Of a DNA stretch of 64,000 nucleotides, positions 54,001-59,170 are shown one piece after another. How positions within the stretch are numbered: the first letter of the stretch is position 1; each line of letters starts with the position of its first letter. Source of the stretch: Ifrita kowaldi (Eukaryota > Chordata > Aves > Passeriformes > Cinclosomatidae); contig VZRS01003930.1 in the NCBI GenBank assembly GCA_013398055.1, positions 67,867 through 131,866 on the forward strand. The letters are read 5' to 3'. The notes below the pieces were generated by a model. That model did no database searches, had not been told where the DNA came from, and saw only the letters and a list, made by a program, of their open reading frames with translations. Both the position numbers and the translations under genes were made by a program.

Positions 54001-57000
54001 GATGAAGCACCTGCCCAAGTAAGACAGGATGAGAAAGTTGGGGCTGTTCAGCCTGAAGGAAGGTAAGGTTGCATGGAAACTTGAAAGCAACCTTTGAGTA
54101 TCTGAAAGGAGCCTACAAGAAAGATAGAGACTTTTTACAAGAACATGGAGTGACAGGACAAGGGGGAATGGCTTCAAACTGACAGAGAGGAGGTTTGGAT
54201 TAGTTATCAGGAAGAAATTCTTTACAGTGAGGATCGTCAGGCACTGGAACAGGATTCCCAGAGAAGCTGTGGAGGTTCCATCCCTGGAAGTGTTCAAGGC
54301 CAGGTTGGGTGGGGCTCTGAGCAACCTGGTGTAGTGGAAGGGTGTCCCTATCCATGGCACAGGGGTTGGAACCAAATGACCCTCAAGGTTCCTTTCCAAC
54401 CCAGGCCACCCTATGATTCTATGGACCTGTTTGCTAATTTACACTGTAGTCCCATTCCTCAGACCCAAGATAGGGAAGGAGTCTGAGCTTGGATGTACAA
54501 TCATGATAATCTAAAATAACTTGCTTGTTAAATGGCACCATGGTTGTTTCAGGAAAGGGTCACACACAAGTGAGGGAAGGAGCAAGAAGAGATCAACTGG
54601 AAATAAGGCCACTGCCACCACTGAGTTTTAATTTTCATCAACAGAGCTGTTGACACTGTAGCTTCATCCTGCAGTTTCACAAAGAACTGAACTAAGAATG
54701 GAAGGAGAAGGTCCTCCTTCTCTGGCTTTATAACCAGCAGTTTCAGTTCTTGTAATCATCTTTTCTTCCCCTTTCCTCCTATGTTAAGTTTTCAACTGTC
54801 TGGTCAGTTTTATTGGTGACCAGTGGTATGAAGAGCTTTCATGGGTAGGAAAAACAGACTTGAGGAGAGGGTAATAGGACTACTTTTTAAATGAAAGCAT
54901 AGTTTTTTGGTTTTAGGACTAAATGTTGGTGAATTGTAAGCCTACTTCTACTTAAGCAATAAATATTTCTGATTGCAGGGACTATGAGCAGATCTCATGG
55001 TGGGAAACATAACTTCCAGTAGATTCTGAAATTGTAATGTTGAGATTCATCTTGTTCTTCTAAACAGGGGTATTAGAAGGTCAAGCTTTAAGGAACCATT
55101 GCTATTTCAAGTAGCCTTTTCCCATATTTTTATATTGTCTCATTGGGAAGTATTACCTTAAGTCTTGAGTTTTTTACTTTGGAAAACTCTTGACATGTAT
55201 TCAGGTATGCTCTGTTTGCGCACATAATTTTTAGCCTTTTTCAGTACCTTGGTAATTTGGTTTTGATAGTTTCAACTTGACCCATGAGCTCATACTCTCA
55301 TCAGGAGTGAGTGCATGCACAATTTCATGTTCCTTTAACCACTCTCTTAGGAAATTTCTCTTCCTAGATTTTGTTTTTTATTTGATTAAAAATGAGATAT
55401 CAAACTGCCTGTTTTTATGGTAGCTTTCTGGACTGCTTTCAATGCTTATCTGTCATAACTGGGTCTCTGTAAATCAGAGAATTAACCATTTCAGGTGTTT
55501 GCAGGGGATGGTGTGCAGCAGTGTGAGGGGAGATTGTTCATCTATGCGTGAAAGGGTCTCTGTCAATGATTAACTGATAGGTTCTTGGCTCCTCTCTTAT
55601 TCCTTTTCTGTCAGTTAGCCTTGCATTTATCGTCTGCGTTCAGATTAAAGACAAATATCAACAGTCTAACAGCACTTCTGCTTTTGAAATGCTGTGATGG
55701 CTTCTTCCATCACATTAGATTTCAAGTAACTTGGAAGAATTTACAGTTAATGAAGCTTAAAAATTCACAGTTTTTGTTTTAGAAATAAGGTGACAGCTTT
55801 AAATCTTACTTGCTGAGGTGTAGAATGCTATCAAGATAATTATGGCAACAGAAGACCAAACCCAGTGGGACATAAATGCATGTACTCAGGAAAAACTTAA
55901 GTTTTCATGGATGCTCAAGACCAACCTAAAGCTGGTTTTGAAGTGAGTGATATGATACCCATCAGTTTCAGTGAGCTTTGGATCAGACTTCGTATGCAAT
56001 GATCTAACCTAATAATAAAATAATTTGTTCTAATCTCTGTAAAAGACAAAATTGTATGGTTTAAAAAAACATTATGAAGAGATTGGTGGGGAGGGATGGA
56101 CTTGCTGTCCAGCAAGTGGAATTACCTGTCCTTTGAGGAACACAGTAGTTACCTTGAAGCAGGTGGTACGTGGATGTTGCATCTAATACTTTTCTTTCTT
56201 CACTTCAGCTACATGGAAGCCTTGCTCTATCTTATCTATGCTTACCAGAATAACAAAGAACTCTTGTCCAAAGGCCCGTACAGAGGGCACGATGAAGAGC
56301 TGATATCTCACTACAGACGAGAGTGTTTGCTAGTAAGTGAAGGGGGAAGTATATGTCTCAAAAAGTTAAGCTTGCTGTGTAGCTTTAATGAAATTAATTA
56401 GTAGAAGAGTGTTGCCATCATGTACAACAAACCTCACTCCATTAGCAGTTTAATACTGAGGCTTGTAAAAAAAGCAAAAGTAAAACAGAAAACATTATTT
56501 CCCCCCACTTTTTTTTTTCTTAATAGCCAATCATTTTCTTTATGATTATAAATAGAGTGCTCACTGCCATCATGTGTGGGCTAGGTAGGAGCAGTGGCTG
56601 ACAGTGTTGGTGAGCAGACTCACCCTGCTGCCATGGTTTGACGGGGAGACAAATATTGGGAAAGGCATCAGTAATGATGCCGTGCCTGAAACAAGGGATT
56701 TTTTCCTTGTTATGTCACTTTTAACAATACTGCAAACATAAAAGCAGGTGATGGAATCTCAGTCTTAACAAAACAGCTGCAAAATTGGAGTTGGCAGGTA
56801 TGAAATGAAGTGGCTTGAGGAGAACAGCACAAGTTCAAGTGGATTAGTAGAGCATATGCATCATGCTGTAAATGTTAAAACACAGCTGTGGTTAATACAA
56901 ATTGCCAGGTAATTCTGTAGGAAGACTGTGCTTTAAAATAAACTGATAACGATGCATGGTAGAATGTGAAATGCTGTGTACTTAAAGGCTTTCCTTTTTT

Positions 57001-57837
57001 GTGGTGGTTTCTGAAGAAACTAAACGAACATGCTGCAGCACTGTTTGAATCAGGAGATGATCAGGAAGTAAATAATGGCCTGATCATTATGAACGAGCTT
57101 ATTGTCCCGTGTTTGCCATTACTACTGGTGGATGAAATGGAAGAGAAAGATATTGTTGCTGTAGAAGATATGAGAAACCGTTGGTGTTCCTATCTTGGAC
57201 AAGAAATGGAACGTAAGTCATTTATTATTAAGGTAAAAGGCCTTCTTTTATCAGCATGATGTTGTCAACGTCTGGAATTAAACCTGTATCTATTGTGCCT
57301 TGGTAATGCTTTTTGAGCTACCCTGCTAAAGCAAAAGCTACCCTTTTGAATAATCCTGTACATATTTTAAATAAAAAGTTTTTCCATATGTTGCACTAGG
57401 GTATCAGGCTGTAAAGGAAACACACTTTTTGAATGGAAAAGCATTTGTGTTGTTAGACCATCTAAAGGGACATTTATATCAATATGTTACTAGGAATTGG
57501 TATGTCCTAGTTATTGCTGGTAGGTCTAGAGAATCCGAACTATTCCAAGTGAAATTCCTCCTCTTCCACCCACTAATAAAAAAAAAGTCAACATTGGGCA
57601 GAAAAAGGACAGTTCCACATGCAGACATAAATACTTATGTTTGTTCTTCTGGTTTGATTTGCAGCCAACTTGCAAGAAAAACTGACAGATTTCCTGCCAA
57701 AACTGCTAGATTGTTCTACAGAGATTAAAGGTTTCAATGACCCGCCAAAGTTACCCTCCTACTCCACACATGAACTGTGTGAAAGATACGCCCGAATCAT
57801 GTTGTCACTCAGTCGAACTCCAGCCGATGGAAGATAA
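5898..57837 (+). CDS. USP25: USP25 deubiquitinase, 5'-truncated by window edge, spliced from 20 constitutive + 2 alternative exons
   Basis: Cysteine protease of the USP (C19) family that removes ubiquitin chains from substrates, acting mainly in the cytosol; in mammals it is linked to immune signalling, ER-associated degradation and tankyrase stability. The spliced product in the window is 916 residues (short form) or 986 with both alternative exons. The Cys box (GNTCWF, C at 6037), His box (GHYW, H at 37131) and Asn (YND, N at 37182) are intact, and no exon carries a frameshift or stop. All introns are GT-AG and every phase matches. Sequence such as [17 protein letters not shown] separates it from the paralogue USP28, whose equivalent reads differently. 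The Cys-to-His spacing is six residues shorter than in human, explained by one linker (see 33129-33337). The N-terminal ~131 residues, promoter and start codon lie before position 1. Very sure of identity; the species is not determinable here. Confidence 0.98.
7245..7455 (-). mobile_element. Degenerate CR1/L3-like LINE 3' fragment
   Basis: Read on the minus strand, the region resembles the 3' untranslated end of old amniote LINEs, where short runs concern a pattern of bulky codons followed by 'gtggaa(t)tcc' and a downstream 'caagaac' stretch. The match was made by eye from memory, with many substitutions and small indels, so both the borders and the family name are uncertain. Confidence 0.4.
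8075..8630 (+). mobile_element. Decayed CR1 LINE: endonuclease remnant followed by 3' end
   Basis: Two parts of CR1 appear in order. At 8087-8184, pieces of the endonuclease end of ORF2 can be read: LNLLF at 8087-8101, then in a shifted frame EIVEFKIL at 8161-8184, the conserved block that follows the catalytic SDH. The SDH itself has decayed. From about 8340 to 8625 the sequence matches the CR1 3' region, including a 'ttgcccagagaggctgtg' stretch and a terminal 'ttattctata' similar to the CR1 tail. The intervening ORF2 (most of the reverse transcriptase) is missing. Old and inactive; borders approximate. Confidence 0.6.
14025..14385 (-). mobile_element. CR1 LINE 3' end, minus orientation
   Basis: The plus strand reads as the reverse complement of a CR1 3' end. 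It opens with a tail-like 'accatagaatgg', then 'ctgccatgggcagggacacc', 'ggccttgaacacttccaggg', 'cacagtaaagaatttcttcc' and 'cttcttcaggctgaacaa'. It is 5'-truncated, as most genomic CR1 copies are, and retains no coding capacity of note. Confidence 0.88.
18924..19010 (+). CDS. USP25: USP25 exon: USP domain after the Cys box
   Basis: Twenty-nine codons, phase 0 to 0, reading SLFNLLEFRRLVLNFNPPAN then AQDLPRNQK. SLFNLLEFRRLVLN is the canonical helix following the catalytic Cys in USP25, and the LLEF residues distinguish it from USP28. Acceptor TTTGCAG|TCA, donor AAG|GTAAAA. Confidence 0.97.
19011..23578 (+). other. USP25 intron
   Basis: About 4.6 kb. It contains a minus-orientation CR1 3' fragment (about 19609-19845) and a T-rich (GTTTTT)n-like patch near 20907-20935. 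The rest is AT-rich sequence in which I see no exon or repeat. Confidence 0.85.
19609..19845 (-). mobile_element. CR1 LINE 3' end, minus orientation, short
   Basis: Reverse complement of the CR1 3' terminus: 'tagaatcatggaatggttta', 'ggttgaaaggaaccttaaag', 'aggggcaccttccactggac', 'gatggggcatccacagcttc' and 'caccaccctcacagtaaa' occur in consensus order. About 240 bp remain, 5'-truncated, with no coding capacity. Confidence 0.9.
23579..23716 (+). CDS. USP25: USP25 exon: USP domain, [20 protein letters not shown] segment
   Basis: Forty-six codons, phase 0 to 0, starting [20 protein letters not shown] and ending KDAFKSNDSQQ. This is nearly identical to human USP25 and clearly different from USP28. 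Acceptor ATACAG|GAA, donor CAG|GTAATT. Confidence 0.97.
23717..24581 (+). other. USP25 intron
   Basis: 865 bp of AT-rich sequence with no repeat or additional exon recognised. An open frame continues from the previous exon to 23881 (through the donor), but the splice donor is good and the extension is not USP25-like. Confidence 0.85.
24582..24658 (+). CDS. USP25: USP25 exon: QDVSEFTHKLLDWLEDAF box
   Basis: Twenty-five codons plus two bases. It carries the USP 'QQDVSEF' box (its first Q is at the end of the previous exon) that helps position the active site, then DWLEDAFQIKAEEE. Acceptor TTAACAG|CAA, donor GAGAG|GTAAGA. The split codon AG|G gives Arg. Confidence 0.97.
24659..25372 (+). other. 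USP25 intron
   Basis: 714 bp, AT-rich, ending in a T-rich tract before the acceptor at 25371-25372. No repeat or gene seen. Confidence 0.85.
25373..25446 (+). CDS. USP25: USP25 exon: GEKPKNPMVELFYGRFLAVG segment
   Basis: One base completes Arg, then 24 codons, then one base of a split Gly. It reads DGEKPKNPMVELFYGRFLAV, a beta-rich segment of the USP fingers/palm. The human protein has TDEEKPKN here, so the acidic linker differs slightly. Acceptor TTTTTTAG|G, donor GAAG|GTATGC. Confidence 0.96.
25447..26928 (+). other. USP25 intron
   Basis: About 1.5 kb without recognisable repeats. An open plus-strand frame of 102 codons at 25716-26024 does not resemble a known protein and has no splice sites that would join it in phase. 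Confidence 0.8.
26929..27077 (+). CDS. USP25: USP25 exon: [18 protein letters not shown] segment
   Basis: Completes Gly and adds 49 codons, ending phase 0 at ...HSENSAKSGQE. It contains [20 protein letters not shown], the USP domain segment leading to a mobile loop. It is essentially identical to human USP25 except for one change near the end (GKSGQE to AKSGQE). Acceptor TGAAG|GT, donor GAG|GTGAGT. Confidence 0.97.
28170..28440 (-). mobile_element. Ancient amniote retroposon fragment (MIR/L2/L3-like) with AAT/AAC tail
   Basis: Read on the minus strand, the body contains a 'ccctatcccgag'-type box and a 'ctgctccgtgactgagact' box, followed by an (AAT/AAC)n tail. The order fits the 3' end of an old amniote SINE/LINE seen across reptiles and birds, with a 'cctggtccatgactggggct'-type core before an AAT tail. 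The exact family name is not certain and the 5' border near 28440 is only estimated. Confidence 0.5.
28173..28235. repeat. Imperfect (ATT/GTT)n trinucleotide tract
   Basis: About 60 bp of alternating TTA/TTG triplets. On the minus strand it translates as a run of Asn, which explains a spurious poly-Asn reading frame there. It is best explained as the tail of the retroposon at 28170-28440. Confidence 0.85.
29267..29394 (+). CDS. USP25: USP25 exon: [20 protein letters not shown] segment
   Basis: Forty-two codons plus two bases (split Arg). [19 protein letters not shown] followed by QALGRPEKIHNKLEFP is the USP box that lines the ubiquitin C-terminal channel. It follows a run of ten T before the acceptor ATCCAG|CAC. 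Donor GACAG|GTATGG. Confidence 0.97.
29395..30163 (+). other. USP25 intron
   Basis: 769 bp with no repeat or further exon recognised. Confidence 0.85.
30164..30259 (+). CDS. USP25: USP25 exon: start of the coiled insertion (UCID)
   Basis: Completes Arg, then 31 codons, then two bases of another split Arg. It reads YMHKNREITRIKRDEIKRLK and continues EYLTVLQQRLER. This begins the long helical USP25/USP28 insertion, which mediates dimer formation in the family. Acceptor TTTACAG|G, donor GAACG|GTACTA (a weaker donor). Confidence 0.95.
30260..30549 (+). other. Short USP25 intron with long T-rich tract
   Basis: 290 bp. Two closely spaced T-rich runs lie at about 30478-30507, some 45 nt before the acceptor; the last 30 nt are less pyrimidine-rich. 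No gene or repeat seen. Confidence 0.85.
30550..30711 (+). CDS. USP25: USP25 exon: [20 protein letters not shown] segment of the insertion
   Basis: Completes Arg, then 53 codons, then two bases of a split Ser. [20 protein letters not shown] and LEFASSKPVCTSPVDD match human USP25. The rest (ASAPASSTLPPQIPP) is a variable Ser/Pro-rich linker, and the 3' half of the exon is GC-rich. Acceptor TTAACAG|A, donor CCCAG|GTAAGG. Confidence 0.96.
30712..33128 (+). other. USP25 intron carrying a CR1 copy
   Basis: About 2.4 kb. A plus-orientation CR1 with an internal deletion occupies about 31264-31973. No other feature recognised. Confidence 0.85.
31264..31973 (+). mobile_element. CR1 LINE 3' end with internal deletion and readable ORF2 C-terminus
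   Basis: This copy keeps part of the reverse transcriptase end of ORF2 and the 3' UTR. The frame at 31428-31709 reads HLKSCVQFWAPHCKKDIEGL and later RRLKGDLITLYN and GGCSQVGVGLFS, the conserved CR1 C-terminal block. It then hits a TAA at 31707-31709, apparently after a one-base loss relative to the usual 'cttctcccaggtaacaag'. Near 31301 the sequence jumps from 'agtttgtagatgatgc' to 'cagcagaaaaggacctgg', skipping a stretch present in full copies. The 3' end closes with 'aataatcctatgg'. Not mobile. Confidence 0.92.
33129..33337 (+). CDS. USP25: USP25 exon: autoinhibitory linker and [20 protein letters not shown] helix
   Basis: Completes Ser, then 69 codons, then one base (split Asp). It reads TIEQQGPSSSDVPSTSPVQR, then [20 protein letters not shown], then the helix [20 protein letters not shown]. 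In mammals this region of the insertion contains the segment that occupies the ubiquitin-binding surface in the inactive tetramer. The core [11 protein letters not shown] is unchanged, but the linker before it is six residues shorter than in human (VQ in place of an eight-residue stretch). Acceptor AATGCAG|C, donor AGAG|GTAATG. Confidence 0.95.
33338..33556 (+). other. Short USP25 intron
   Basis: 219 bp, the shortest intron in the window, ending in a pyrimidine-rich TTCTTTCTTCTCTTTGTCTT tract before the acceptor. Nothing else is present. Confidence 0.9.
33557..33627 (+). CDS. USP25: USP25 exon: LQESISRIHRTIELMYSDK segment
   Basis: Completes Asp, then 23 codons, ending phase 0 at TMVQ. This is the last helix of the insertion before the catalytic His half of the USP domain. 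Acceptor TTTCAG|AT, donor CAA|GTAAGT. Confidence 0.96.
33628..37076 (+). other. USP25 intron
   Basis: About 3.4 kb. It has a T/G-rich low-complexity stretch near 34110-34160 and otherwise ordinary sequence. No exon, RNA gene or repeat family was recognised. Confidence 0.8.
37077..37305 (+). CDS. USP25: USP25 exon: catalytic His/Asn box
   Basis: Seventy-six codons plus one base (split Glu). [20 protein letters not shown] then WAYIYDHHQNRWMKYNDISV holds the catalytic His (37131-37133, human H607) and the third catalytic residue Asn (37182-37184, human N624). FGGYRNASAYCLMYIND is the conserved end of the USP fold. Residues between the His and Asn (DHHQN) differ from human. Acceptor TTTTTTAAG|GTT, donor CAAG|GTAACG. 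Confidence 0.97.
37306..38572 (+). other. USP25 intron
   Basis: About 1.3 kb. A 15-bp direct tandem duplication lies at 38498-38527, close to the acceptor (see repeat). No other feature recognised. Confidence 0.8.
38498..38527. repeat. 15-bp tandem duplication upstream of a USP25 acceptor
   Basis: ACATACTTTCTTCTG occurs twice, back to back, at 38498-38512 and 38513-38527. The pyrimidine-rich units fall 46-75 nt before the exon at 38573, where branch point and pyrimidine-tract sequences are usually found. Confidence 0.95.
38573..38770 (+). CDS. USP25: USP25 exon: start of C-terminal helical region
   Basis: Completes Glu, then 65 codons, then one base (split Val). It reads EFNKETGQILVGMDTLPSDL, then a strongly charged helix (KRFEKELEEWDAELAQKAQQ). 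The end (SQIPRAPAPSPAP) diverges from human, as this linker is variable. Acceptor TACCACAG|AG, donor CCAG|GTTAGC (a less usual +3 T). Confidence 0.94.
38771..40233 (+). other. USP25 intron
   Basis: About 1.5 kb of AT-rich sequence. No repeat or exon was recognised. Confidence 0.8.
40234..40373 (+). CDS. USP25: USP25 exon: PEYLEQPSRTDISKHLKED segment
   Basis: Completes Val, then 46 codons, ending phase 0 at EAIMDT. VQAGEPEYLEQPSRTDISKH is close to human; the end (NKALAEQEDRGPEAIMDT) is less conserved. It is the last constitutive exon before the alternative pair. The acceptor is CTCTAAG|TT, and another AG three codons further on is less likely because of the phase. Donor ACG|GTGAGG. Confidence 0.93.
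40374..43121 (+). other. USP25 intron before alternative exon 1
   Basis: About 2.7 kb. It contains a poly(A) run near 40555-40567 and a degenerate CR1 3' fragment at 42621-42731. The stretch just before the acceptor is T-rich with repeated GATGATTATGATGATTATTC. No other feature. Confidence 0.8.
42621..42731 (+). mobile_element. Degenerate CR1 3' terminus, plus orientation
   Basis: About 110 bp resemble the last part of CR1: 'ttcaaggccagactgagtgg', 'agtagcctgatctagtgg', 'aggactagatgatctttgag' and a tail 'ttattttatgat'. It is truncated on the 5' side and carries many changes. Confidence 0.75.
43122..43235 (+). CDS. USP25: USP25 alternative exon (38 codons), specific to the m isoform
   Basis: Thirty-eight codons, phase 0 to 0, starting SSDNAPAQAAPTQRVVEVAI and ending EEGGYDDE. 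It matches the extra exon of the muscle isoform and, with the next exon, accounts for 70 extra residues (1125 versus 1055 in human). The segment is acidic at its end and predicted to be flexible. The acceptor is strong (TTCTTCTGCAG); the donor is weak (GAG|GTACCT), as expected of a regulated exon. It can be skipped without a frame change. Confidence 0.9.
43440..43445 (+). promoter_or_regulatory. TGCATG, candidate RBFOX splicing element downstream of alternative exon 1
   Basis: Exact hexamer about 205 nt after the 38-codon exon, preceded by a GCATG pentamer at 43308-43312 about 73 nt after it. RBFOX proteins bind (T)GCATG in RNA and generally favour exon inclusion when bound downstream. Function here is inferred from position only. 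Confidence 0.4.
44941..44973 (+). promoter_or_regulatory. Paired TGCATG, candidate RBFOX elements upstream of alternative exon 2
   Basis: TGCATG occurs at 44941-44946 and 44968-44973, ending 102 and 75 nt before the 32-codon exon at 45049. Upstream RBFOX sites usually repress inclusion, so this pair may work against the downstream site near 45597. Position-based inference; binding not shown. Confidence 0.4.
45049..45144 (+). CDS. USP25: USP25 alternative exon (32 codons), used in b and m isoforms
   Basis: Thirty-two codons, phase 0 to 0: VMLTPNMQGIIMAIGKARNV then YDRCGPEAGFFK. It corresponds to the extra segment of the b isoform (1087 residues in human) and also occurs in the muscle isoform. 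It is clearly homologous to a constitutive stretch of USP28 (VMLSPAMQGVILAIAKAR), so it is probably an ancestral exon that became optional in USP25. Both splice sites are modest: acceptor CTTGTGGCAG has a purine interruption and donor AAG|GTACAA is weak. Confidence 0.92.
45145..48457 (+). other. USP25 intron after alternative exon 2
   Basis: About 3.3 kb, AT-rich. It has TGCATG at 45597-45602 (about 453 nt after the exon), an A/C-rich patch at about 45926-45985, and A- and T-rich runs near 46207-46270. No repeat family was recognised with confidence. Confidence 0.8.
48458..48636 (+). CDS. USP25: USP25 exon: AIKLEYTRLLKLAQED segment
   Basis: Fifty-nine codons plus two bases (split Arg). It has AIKLEYTRLLKLAQEDPPPE, then VYFIQNQAPKKIIERTLLEQ and FGDHNLSFDER. 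In human the preceding residue is part of QSAIKLEY. This is the conserved core of the C-terminal helical domain shared with USP28. Acceptor TTATGTAG|GCA, donor GAAAG|GTAATA. Confidence 0.96.
48637..49404 (+). other. USP25 intron
   Basis: 768 bp with no recognised repeat or exon. Confidence 0.85.
49405..49483 (+). CDS. USP25: USP25 exon: [20 protein letters not shown] segment
   Basis: Completes Arg, then 26 codons, ending phase 0 at EEYE. [20 protein letters not shown] then NMEEYE matches human [20 protein letters not shown]. Acceptor TTTTGTAAG|G, donor GAG|GTCAGT. Confidence 0.96.
49484..51275 (+). other. USP25 intron
   Basis: About 1.8 kb. No mobile element or gene was recognised; open frames around 49614-50053 on both strands show no resemblance to known proteins. 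Confidence 0.8.
51276..51355 (+). CDS. USP25: USP25 exon: RWHQDYRHFRETTMFLMVGL segment
   Basis: Twenty-six codons plus two bases (split Ser). RWHQDYRHFRETTMFLMVGL then EFFQKK is homologous to human EWHQDYRKFRETTMYLIIGL, with several conservative changes. It is too short to stand out as an open frame and is supported by homology, an AG acceptor at 51274-51275 and donor AGAG|GTAAGT. Confidence 0.94.
53205..53239. repeat. Nested inverted repeat (three copies of an AAGTGATA unit)
   Basis: TAAGTGATA at 53205-53213 is followed after 2 nt by its reverse complement, TATCACTTA. That copy, extended to 11 nt (GTTATCACTTA, 53214-53224), pairs perfectly with TAAGTGATAAC at 53229-53239 across a TCAC spacer. 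The two hairpins share the middle arm and are mutually exclusive. Confidence 0.95.
53818..54424 (+). mobile_element. CR1 LINE 3' end, plus orientation
   Basis: About 600 bp matches CR1 in consensus order: 'gggattctgcccctctgcc', 'tgagaccccacctgcagtgc', 'gatgatcagagggatgaagc', 'tggggctgttcagcctgaa', 'ggaagaaattctttacagtg', 'tggaagtgttcaaggccagg' and a tail 'ctatgattctatgg'. Short indels break the ORF2 C-terminus, and open frames on the other strand (to 54399) are by-products. The intact tail and moderate divergence suggest it is younger than the 8 kb copy. 5'-truncated and inactive. Confidence 0.95.
56209..56332 (+). CDS. USP25: USP25 exon: AYQNNKELLSKGPYRGHDEE segment
   Basis: Completes Ser, then 41 codons, ending phase 0 at RRECLL. 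It reads YMEALLYLIYAYQNNKELLS then KGPYRGHDEELISHYRRECL, very close to human. Acceptor CACTTCAG|C, donor CTA|GTAAGT. Confidence 0.97.
56333..57016 (+). other. USP25 intron
   Basis: 684 bp. A pyrimidine run lies near 56500-56521; no other feature. Confidence 0.85.
57017..57212 (+). CDS. USP25: USP25 exon: LFESGDDQEVNNGLIIMNEL segment
   Basis: Sixty-five codons plus one base (split Pro). KLNEHAAALFESGDDQEVNN, GLIIMNELIVPCLPLLLVDE and MRNRWCSYLGQEME are near-identical to human. Acceptor TTTCTGAAG|AAA, donor GAAC|GTAAGT. Confidence 0.97.
57213..57664 (+). other. Last USP25 intron
   Basis: 452 bp ending in TTTGATTTGCAG. No other feature recognised. An open frame across the acceptor into the last exon is out of frame with USP25. 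Confidence 0.85.
57665..57837 (+). CDS. USP25: USP25 last coding exon with tankyrase-binding tail and stop
   Basis: Completes Pro, then 56 codons and TAA (57835-57837). It reads NLQEKLTDFLPKLLDCSTEI, PPKLPSYSTHELCERYARIM and the end LSLSRTPADGR. The last seven residues (57814-57834) are the RTPADGR motif that binds tankyrase ankyrin domains in mammals, unchanged here. Acceptor TTTGCAG|CC. Confidence 0.97.
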
Positions 57838-58239
57838 ATTCTGCAGACCTTCCTAAGCACATTGTATAAACTTTTTTAGTTCTTAAACCTTGCCTTCCTG
57901 TCACAGGGTTTGCTTGTTGCTGCTATAGTTTTTAACTTTTTTATTTTAATAACTGCAAAAGAGAAATGACTGTACAAACTTTAGCCAGACTGCAAACGAT
58001 TAAAGCTGAGAATCGCATGGCGCTCAGTCGTTTCAACCAGAATTGATGCAACATGCAAGTCTGATCATTATGGCAAAACTGCTTTTTTGCCATTTACCTG
58101 TTACAGTATTACTTTGCTTTTATCTTAAGATCCTTTACTTTATCAACAGCTGTCTGGATCATTTTGTGACTGCAACTACTTTAAGTGTCCAGTGCTGTGT
58201 AAATACATGGTACTTGGTAGCTTGTAAATGAAAAGAAAG

Positions 58240-58245
58240 AATAAA
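58240..58245 (+). promoter_or_regulatory. Polyadenylation signal AATAAA (best supported)
   Basis: Canonical hexamer 403 nt after the stop, with TCTGTGTTTG about 20 nt downstream acting as a plausible GU-rich element. Confidence 0.65.
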
Positions 58246-58693
58246 GTTTTATTTATGGCTACTTCTGTGTTTGCAAGCAGATACCTTGTATATTATTGTA
58301 AAATACGGGTATTTTTAGAAGAGATGCGGTATATTGATGGGTTACTCAATTTTATAGGCAAGGTTCTTCAGGATTTATGGCCAGTTTCCTTTCAGGTAGT
58401 CGGAGATTACTGTATGTGAATATATTGAAAAACTGTCACAGTATTATACGCAATGGTGTTTTGTATATTCTTCACTGGTCTGTATGATACTGCACCTGAG
58501 CACTTTAGTGTGCGTGTGAATGACCATGCCAAGTCTTTTCTAATAGTAGGGACTGGCTTCTGAAGCAAAACAATAATGGCACCTTCCTTCTATTCTTAGA
58601 AAAAAATTGAAGTAAAAAAATTAAAAGTATTTTCAGTATAAATATATTACACCCTCTGAGCAAAACTTCTAAAAATTGATTTAGGTAGAGAAA

Positions 58694-58699
58694 AATAAA
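58694..58699 (+). promoter_or_regulatory. Polyadenylation signal AATAAA (alternative)
   Basis: Canonical hexamer in AT-rich sequence, with little GU-rich sequence after it. Confidence 0.35.
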
Positions 58700-58777
58700 G
58701 GTTTTAAAAAATGGAATTTAATAAGCTTAAGGATTAATCAATTTTTAATTGGTATTTTAGTCATGTAAGTGACCAGA

Positions 58778-58783
58778 AATAAA
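58778..58783 (+). promoter_or_regulatory. Polyadenylation signal AATAAA (alternative)
   Basis: Canonical hexamer; a modest GU-containing stretch (GAGTTGCTATTGTTG) follows about 30 nt on. Confidence 0.4.
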
Positions 58784-59138
58784 ATCTTAACATTAATTCT
58801 TTACTTGAAATGAGTTGCTATTGTTGCAACAAAATATCTCAGAAATCTTTTATCTGTCCTAATTAAATTTCTGTTGGAAGTAAAAGAACATATCTATTTG
58901 GCTTGTTTTGTAGAACTGAAATACTGTCTGGTTTTAATGAAGAAACTTAACTATTTTGTGAAAAAAGAGATTTAATGCGTCCTTAGGTAATCCTGTTACC
59001 TGACACTATTTTGATTCCTTCTCTTTTTAGAAAACGTTTTGTGTTAGATCAGTAAAATATGTGAATATTTATTTGTATGTTTTTATTGGAGCGACACAAC
59101 TTTTCCTTACAGGCTTTCAAGTGGTGTGAATATCTGTT

Positions 59139-59144
59139 AATAAA
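59139..59144 (+). promoter_or_regulatory. Polyadenylation signal AATAAA (distal candidate)
   Basis: Canonical hexamer about 1.3 kb after the stop. The following sequence is purine-rich, which argues against strong use. Confidence 0.3.
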
Positions 59145-59170
59145 GGCCACAGAGGGAAGGGAAGGAGTGA

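Larger units (their letters stand above)
51356..56208 (+). other. USP25 intron, second largest
   Basis: About 4.9 kb. It holds a CR1 copy at about 53818-54424 and a small nested inverted repeat at 53205-53239. The rest has no exon or RNA gene that I can support. Confidence 0.8.
57838..59170 (+). other. USP25 3' UTR (end not fixed)
   Basis: AT-rich sequence after the stop without coding signal. The end could be any of four AATAAA signals (58240, 58694, 58778, 59139). The first is followed at 58264-58273 by a GU-rich stretch, which favours cleavage near 58260; the others would give longer forms. No transcript evidence is available here. Confidence 0.6.

Noticed and set aside
53591..54399. Two long minus-strand open frames (139 and 211 codons)
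   Set aside because: They lie largely on the reverse of the CR1 copy at 53818-54424 and are by-products of its low stop density.
58228..58419. Open frame within the 3' UTR
   Set aside because: Short, no homology, downstream of the stop and overlapping the likely cleavage site.
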